Positions 5,309-8,510 of a stretch of 8,510 nt of DNA are shown piece by piece. Under the pieces are notes generated by a model, which saw only the letters and a program-made list of their open reading frames with translations, was not told where the DNA came from and did no database searches. This stretch comes from RBG-16-66-20 sp038040245 (lineage in GTDB: Bacteria; Pseudomonadota; Gammaproteobacteria; Burkholderiales; SG8-39). Position 1 is the stretch's first letter; each line of letters opens with the position of its first letter. Position numbers and translations under genes: made by a program. Location of the stretch: positions 1-8,510 of the forward strand of contig JBBPIU010000121.1 in the NCBI GenBank assembly GCA_038040245.1, read 5' to 3'.

Positions 5309-6400
5309 TTAGAACTGGTGACGCAGCGTGAGAGCCCACACCCGCGGGTCTTCGCCCGGGAGCGTGGCCACTCCCCCGCCCAGCCCATTAGCGGTAAACA
5401 GGTTGTACACGCCGGCCGGTCTGTTGTTAATGATCGCGTAGGTCAGGGCCGCCGAAGTGCGCTTCGACAGGTCGTAGGCATACGAAAGCGCGATCATCTT
5501 GGCCGAGTCATCGCCCGCTGTCGCCCTGTCGTTGCTCGCCTTGTCGAAGTGCCCGTGGATCGAGTGGTTGCCCCACGAGTAGGACGCCGGGAACGACCAC
5601 ACGCGGCGGCTGGAGAGGCTCGCGCCGTTGGTCGCGCCCTTGATCTTCGACTTGTCGAAGGCGAGGCCGATCTTGAAGCCGCCAAACTTGTAGGAACCGA
5701 ACAGACGGTCGCCGCGCTGGTCGCCCGTGGCAAGCGTGTTGCCGCCGGCGTCGTCCTTGCCGCGCCAATAGCTGTAGCCGCCCACGAAGGGGCCGCGTTG
5801 GAAGGTCGGCGCGAAGTTCAAAGCCCGGCCCTTGCGAGTACCGCTGCCGATATCGGCGTCCGCGCCTTTGGCGTTGCTCGAGTACGCGCCGATCACCGTG
5901 AAACCGCCCCAGTTCGGGGTCGTGTAGTGAATGACGTTGGCGGTACGCGTCGCGCCCGCGATGGCCGTAGCGCCACCGCCCGCAAACGCCAGCAGCGAGA
6001 TGCTGTCCGAACGCAGGGAGCCCCTGGTGGTCATTTCGCTCTCACGGCCGAAGTAGTGCAGGTCCTGGCGACCGAAGAAGATCCTGCCCCAGGCATTGCT
6101 GCGCAGGCCGACGTGGTTGTTGCCGGTGCCCACCAGATTGCCCATGTCGAGCGACATGCGCTGGTCGTACTGGCCGATGGCGTGCAGTCCGCGGCCCAAG
6201 TCCTCGACCACGTTGAAGATGATCCGCGAGGAGTCATCCACCACGGCCCACTGACTGTTGTTCCCGGCGCGACCGCTATATTTCGTAGCCTCGTAGCCGC
6301 CCTTGAAGAAGCCGCTGATCGTCACGCTCGATTGCGCGAGCGCCACCGAAGGGGCCGCGAAGAGGCCCGCCACTGCGACCGCTATGAGTTTCTTATTCAT
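5309..6400 (-). CDS. Gram-negative general porin (outer membrane, trimeric type)
   Basis: Outer-membrane diffusion channel of the betaproteobacterial porin family. A Sec signal peptide spans 1-22: KK, a hydrophobic core, then SVALA, with cleavage before QSS. The mature part is about 341 residues and starts SSVTISGFFKGGYEATKY, the usual first strand. Alternating amphipathic beta strands run throughout. The segment VGLRSNAWGRIFFGRQDLHY resembles the region before the constriction loop. The protein ends in Phe (ALTLRHQF), the C-terminal signature read by the BAM machinery. Length fits a 16-strand porin. A GGGAG ribosome site with a 7-nt spacer supports the ATG. It is a single-gene unit: 190 nt of leader lies upstream, and a strong terminator downstream. 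Substrate selectivity cannot be read from the sequence. Confidence 0.95.
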   Translation of the reverse strand: MNKKLIAVAVAGLFAAPSVALAQSSVTISGFFKGGYEATKYSGRAGNNSQWAVVDDSSRIIFNVVEDLGRGLHAIGQYDQRMSLDMGNLVGTGNNHVGLRSNAWGRIFFGRQDLHYFGRESEMTTRGSLRSDSISLLAFAGGGATAIAGATRTANVIHYTTPNWGGFTVIGAYSSNAKGADADIGSGTRKGRALNFAPTFQRGPFVGGYSYWRGKDDAGGNTLATGDQRGDRLFGSYKFGGFKIGLAFDKSKIKGATNGASLSSRRVWSFPASYSWGNHSIHGHFDKASNDRATAGDDSAKMIALSYAYDLSKRTSAALTYAIINNRPAGVYNLFTANGLGGGVATLPGEDPRVWALTLRHQF

Positions 6401-6590
6401 TCAAAATCTCCCGATTGCGTTGATGGTCCGGGCAGCCTAGGACCGCCCGCCTCAACCTCTCTAAGTTGAGAAGTTGCACGAATTCTCCCCCATGACGTAT
6501 CGGCGGAGCAACGGAACTGAGCATTTTTCCCGGGTTTTGCGGGATTCCGTTGTATCGATGCAACATTCTAAGAAAGACCCTTTATATCAA
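6401..6590 (-). promoter_or_regulatory. trpC-porin intergenic region: structured porin leader, tentative promoter
   Basis: This 190-nt spacer is visibly more AT-rich at its trpC-side end. Elements on the minus strand are as follows. A TAGAAT -10-like box lies at 6570-6565 with no good -35 (TAGTTG at 17 nt is poor). A 16-bp near-palindrome GTTGCATCGATACAAC lies at 6564-6549, just where transcription would begin. Inverted repeat arms CTCAAC/GTTGAG lie at 6470-6465 and 6456-6451, and GGTCC/GGACC at 6444-6440 and 6429-6425. A GGGGGAG motif (6491-6485) sits 5 nt before a GTG that opens a 28-codon frame (6479-6393) overlapping the porin start. No U-tract terminator for the trp genes is present. The region is probably the porin promoter and leader, but the exact sites are guesses. 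Confidence 0.4.
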
Positions 6591-7379
6591 CTAGTTAAAC
6601 AAGTTCCGCAAGGCCCGACCCGGATCCGGCGCCCGCATGAAGGCCTCCCCCACCAGGAAAGCCTCGACGCCGTGACCGCGCATGCGCGCCACGTCCGCCG
6701 GCGCGAGAATGCCGCTCTCGGTGACCACCGTCTTGCCGGGCGGCACTTTGGCGAGCAGGTCCAGCGTGGTTTCGAGCCGCGTCTCGAAACTGCGCAGGTT
6801 GCGGTTGTTGATGCCAAGCAGCGGCGTCTCGAGCGCCAGCGCGGCGTCGAGTTCCGCGGCGTCATGCACCTCGACCAGCACCGCCATGCCGAGTGCGCGC
6901 GCGCTTGCCTCGAGGCCCTGCATGTCCTGCCGCGCCAGCGCGGCGGCGATCAGCAGGATGCAATCGGCGCCGAGCGCGCGCGATTCGTGGACCTGGTAAG
7001 GCTCGGTGATGAAATCCTTGCGCAGCACCGGCAGCGTGCAGGCCGAGCGCGCCTCGGCGAGATGCGCATGCGCGCCCTGGAAGAAATCACGGTCGGTCAG
7101 CACCGACAGGCAGGCCGCGCCGCCCGCTGCGTAGCTGCGCGCGATCGCGGCCGGATCGAAATCCGCGCGCAACACCCCCTTGGAGGGGCTCGCACGCTTG
7201 ATCTCGGCAATGACCGCAGGCTGGCCTGCCGCGATCTTCGCCTGGATGGCGGCGACGAAATCGCGTGGCGGCAGCGCCGATGCGGCACGCTTCTTCATCT
7301 CCGCGAACGGCACCGCCGACCGGGCCGCCTCCAGTTCCTCGCGCTTGCGCGCGAGGATGCGCTGCAGAATGTCCTCCAT
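6591..7379 (-). CDS. trpC: Indole-3-glycerol phosphate synthase TrpC
   Basis: Closes the indole ring: CdRP is converted to indole-3-glycerol phosphate with loss of CO2 and water. It is a cytoplasmic (beta/alpha)8 barrel. The monofunctional 262-residue form lacks the TrpF domain fused in E. coli. Active-site segments are in order: AEIKRASPSKG with Glu59 and Lys61, SVLTDRDFFQG at 92-102, LRKDF with Lys121, LVEVHD with Glu170, GINNRNL with Asn191, TESGI with Glu221, and the phosphate-binding FLVGEAFM near the end. All expected catalytic residues are there. The ATG is 6 nt after the trpD stop, and a GAGGG ribosome site overlaps that stop, so translation is coupled. No intrinsic terminator follows before the porin leader. 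Confidence 0.97.
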   Translation of the reverse strand: MEDILQRILARKREELEAARSAVPFAEMKKRAASALPPRDFVAAIQAKIAAGQPAVIAEIKRASPSKGVLRADFDPAAIARSYAAGGAACLSVLTDRDFFQGAHAHLAEARSACTLPVLRKDFITEPYQVHESRALGADCILLIAAALARQDMQGLEASARALGMAVLVEVHDAAELDAALALETPLLGINNRNLRSFETRLETTLDLLAKVPPGKTVVTESGILAPADVARMRGHGVEAFLVGEAFMRAPDPGRALRNLFN

Positions 7380-7385
7380 CGGCCC

Positions 7386-8423
7386 TCAGCCTGCTTTAGC
7401 GTGCTTTTTCGTGAAGGCGACGAAATCGTCCAGCTTCTGCTTCGCCTCGCCCTTGGCGATCGCCTTGCGCGCGCGTTCGATGCCGTCCGCCAGGGACTTG
7501 GCGACGCCCGCGACGTAGAGCGCCGCGCCGGCGTTGAGCAGCACGATGTTGAGCGCGGGCCCGGGCTGGTTCTCGAGCACCGCGAGCACCATCTGCTTCG
7601 ATTCCTCGACCGAATTCACCTGGATCGCGCGCCGGTCGTACACCTCGAGGCCGAACTGGGAAGGATGCAGCTCGTATTCGCGGATCTCGCCGTTGAGCAG
7701 TTCGCCGACCAGGGTCTCGCCCGAAATGGAGATCTCGTCCAGGCCGTCGCGGCCGTAGACCACCATCACGTGCCTGGCGCCCAGGCGCTGCAGCACGCGC
7801 GTCTGGATGCCGACCAGGTCGGTGTGGAAAACCCCCATCAGCTGATTCTGCGCGCCGGCAGGATTGGTGAGCGGACCCAGGATGTTGAAGATCGTGCGCA
7901 CGCCCAGTTCCTTGCGCACCACCGCGGCATGCTTCATCGCCGGATGGTGGCTGGGCGCGAACATGAAGCCGACGCCGACGCTCTCCACCGACTGCGCGAT
8001 TCTCTCCGGCGTGAGCTCCAGCTTCGCCCCCAGGGCCTCGAGCACGTCGGCGCTGCCGCTGCGCGAGGAAACCGAGCGGTTGCCGTGCTTCGCGACTTTG
8101 GCGCCCGCGGCGGCGGCGACGAAGGTCGCGGCGGTCGAGATATTGAAGGTATGCGCGCCGTCGCCGCCCGTGCCGACCACATCCACCACGTGGTGCTGGT
8201 CCTTCAGGGGCACCAGGGTGGCGAATTCGCGCATCACCTGGGCGGCGGCGGCGATCTCGCCGACGGTTTCCTTTTTCACCCGCAGGCCGATGATGAAGCC
8301 CGCGATCTGCGCCGGCGTGAGTTCCCCGCGCATGATCTGGCGCATCACGTGCAGCATCTCGTCGTGAAAAATCTCGCGGTGTTCGACGGTGCGCTGGATT
8401 GCTTCGGCGATGCCGATTTTCAT
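7386..8423 (-). CDS. trpD: Anthranilate phosphoribosyltransferase TrpD
   Basis: Transfers the phosphoribosyl group of PRPP to anthranilate, the second step of the tryptophan branch. The 345-residue monofunctional form has the helical N-terminal domain of nucleoside-phosphorylase class III enzymes and the PRPP-binding loop VVGTGGDG at 82-89. It also has FNISTAA at 93-99, KHGNRSVSSRSGSADVLEAL from 112, RTIFNILGPLTNP at 176-188, and the metal-binding DGLDE at 226-230. All family hallmarks are intact and the length is normal. The ATG overlaps the trpG stop by 4 nt (ATGA), and an AAGGGAG ribosome site lies in the end of trpG, so it is translationally coupled to the glutaminase that supplies its substrate pathway. 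Confidence 0.98.
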   Translation of the reverse strand: MKIGIAEAIQRTVEHREIFHDEMLHVMRQIMRGELTPAQIAGFIIGLRVKKETVGEIAAAAQVMREFATLVPLKDQHHVVDVVGTGGDGAHTFNISTAATFVAAAAGAKVAKHGNRSVSSRSGSADVLEALGAKLELTPERIAQSVESVGVGFMFAPSHHPAMKHAAVVRKELGVRTIFNILGPLTNPAGAQNQLMGVFHTDLVGIQTRVLQRLGARHVMVVYGRDGLDEISISGETLVGELLNGEIREYELHPSQFGLEVYDRRAIQVNSVEESKQMVLAVLENQPGPALNIVLLNAGAALYVAGVAKSLADGIERARKAIAKGEAKQKLDDFVAFTKKHAKAG

Positions 8424-8510
8424 TGCGTTCTCCCTTCCAGAAAGTTTTTCAGCATGGCATGCCCATGTTCGGTAAGCATGGCCTCGGGATGGAACTGCAC
8501 GCCCTCGACC
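8420..8510 (-). CDS. trpG: Anthranilate synthase glutaminase component TrpG (C-terminal end only)
   Basis: Only the last 29 codons plus stop are in the window; the gene continues past the right edge. The visible piece reads VEGVQFHPEAMLTEHGHAML and ends KNFLEGRTQ. The FHPE motif supplies the His and Glu of the class-I glutamine amidotransferase catalytic triad; the nucleophile Cys lies outside. This end is typical of TrpG/PabA proteins, which release ammonia from glutamine for anthranilate or aminodeoxychorismate synthesis. The family alone cannot separate TrpG from PabA, but the 4-nt overlap with trpD and the trpC downstream make TrpG the natural call. Many such proteins serve both pathways. 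Confidence 0.9.
   Translation of the reverse strand, partial: VEGVQFHPEAMLTEHGHAMLKNFLEGRTQ

Noticed and set aside
5233..5388. Upstream extension of coq7 by 52 codons
   Set aside because: The extension reads through the porin terminator and the 3' end of porin and has no similarity to Coq7 N-termini, so the ATG at 5232 is preferred.
5318..6469. 383-codon open frame on the plus strand
   Set aside because: It is antisense to nearly the whole porin gene. Its composition (V, R, A, H rich) and lack of any motif mark it as a mirror of the porin codons.
6524..6543. CCCG/CGGG hairpin with A/T run as terminator of trpC
   Set aside because: The stem has only 4 bp, and on the minus strand it is followed by A rather than T residues, so it would not terminate trp transcripts.
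1..8510. Mobile elements, CRISPR arrays, tRNA/rRNA genes, toxin-antitoxin or defence genes
   Set aside because: None seen: no repeat-spacer pattern, transposase-like protein, terminal repeats, or stable-RNA signature; the content is conserved chromosomal genes.

Overview
The window looks like a chromosomal stretch from a GC-rich betaproteobacterium, probably from the Burkholderiales, Rhodocyclales or Nitrosomonadales. The evidence is the ErpA, S9, L13 and Coq7 sequences, a Burkholderia/Neisseria-type general porin with a C-terminal Phe, a YhfA-like OsmC protein, and a trpG-trpD-trpC block. I see no IS element, phage gene, CRISPR array, tRNA or rRNA. Nearly everything is on the minus strand; the one plus-strand gene is the OsmC/YhfA protein.

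Reading in the direction of transcription, from right to left. (1) 8510-6591 holds the end of trpG, then trpD and trpC. They are tightly coupled (4-nt overlap, then a 6-nt gap) and encode consecutive steps of tryptophan synthesis. (2) 6590-6401 is a 190-nt regulatory spacer with inverted repeats. It leads into a porin gene (6400-5309) that ends in a textbook intrinsic terminator. (3) coq7 (ubiquinone hydroxylase) and a small GT-A-like glycosyltransferase (5232-3896) follow as a pair. They run tail to tail into the OsmC gene with no spacer. (4) rplM-rpsI (3399-2574) has a good sigma70-type promoter that overlaps the start of the divergent OsmC gene, and a terminator just after rpsI. (5) argC, a membrane-anchored coiled-coil protein (DUF6776-like), a bactofilin and erpA (2526-1, erpA cut by the window edge) form a co-directional run with short spacers.

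Most genes are housekeeping: amino-acid synthesis (argC, trpGDC), translation (rplM, rpsI), ubiquinone synthesis (coq7), Fe-S delivery (erpA) and the outer membrane (porin). I found no clear undescribed system. The least understood part is the bactofilin with its membrane coiled-coil neighbour, a possible cell-shape or scaffold module. Smaller points of interest are a Gly/Arg-rich insertion in ArgC, two terminators lying about 16 nt upstream of start codons (argC and coq7), and the structured porin leader with a possible 28-codon upstream ORF. Promoter and operator calls come from reading by eye and are tentative.
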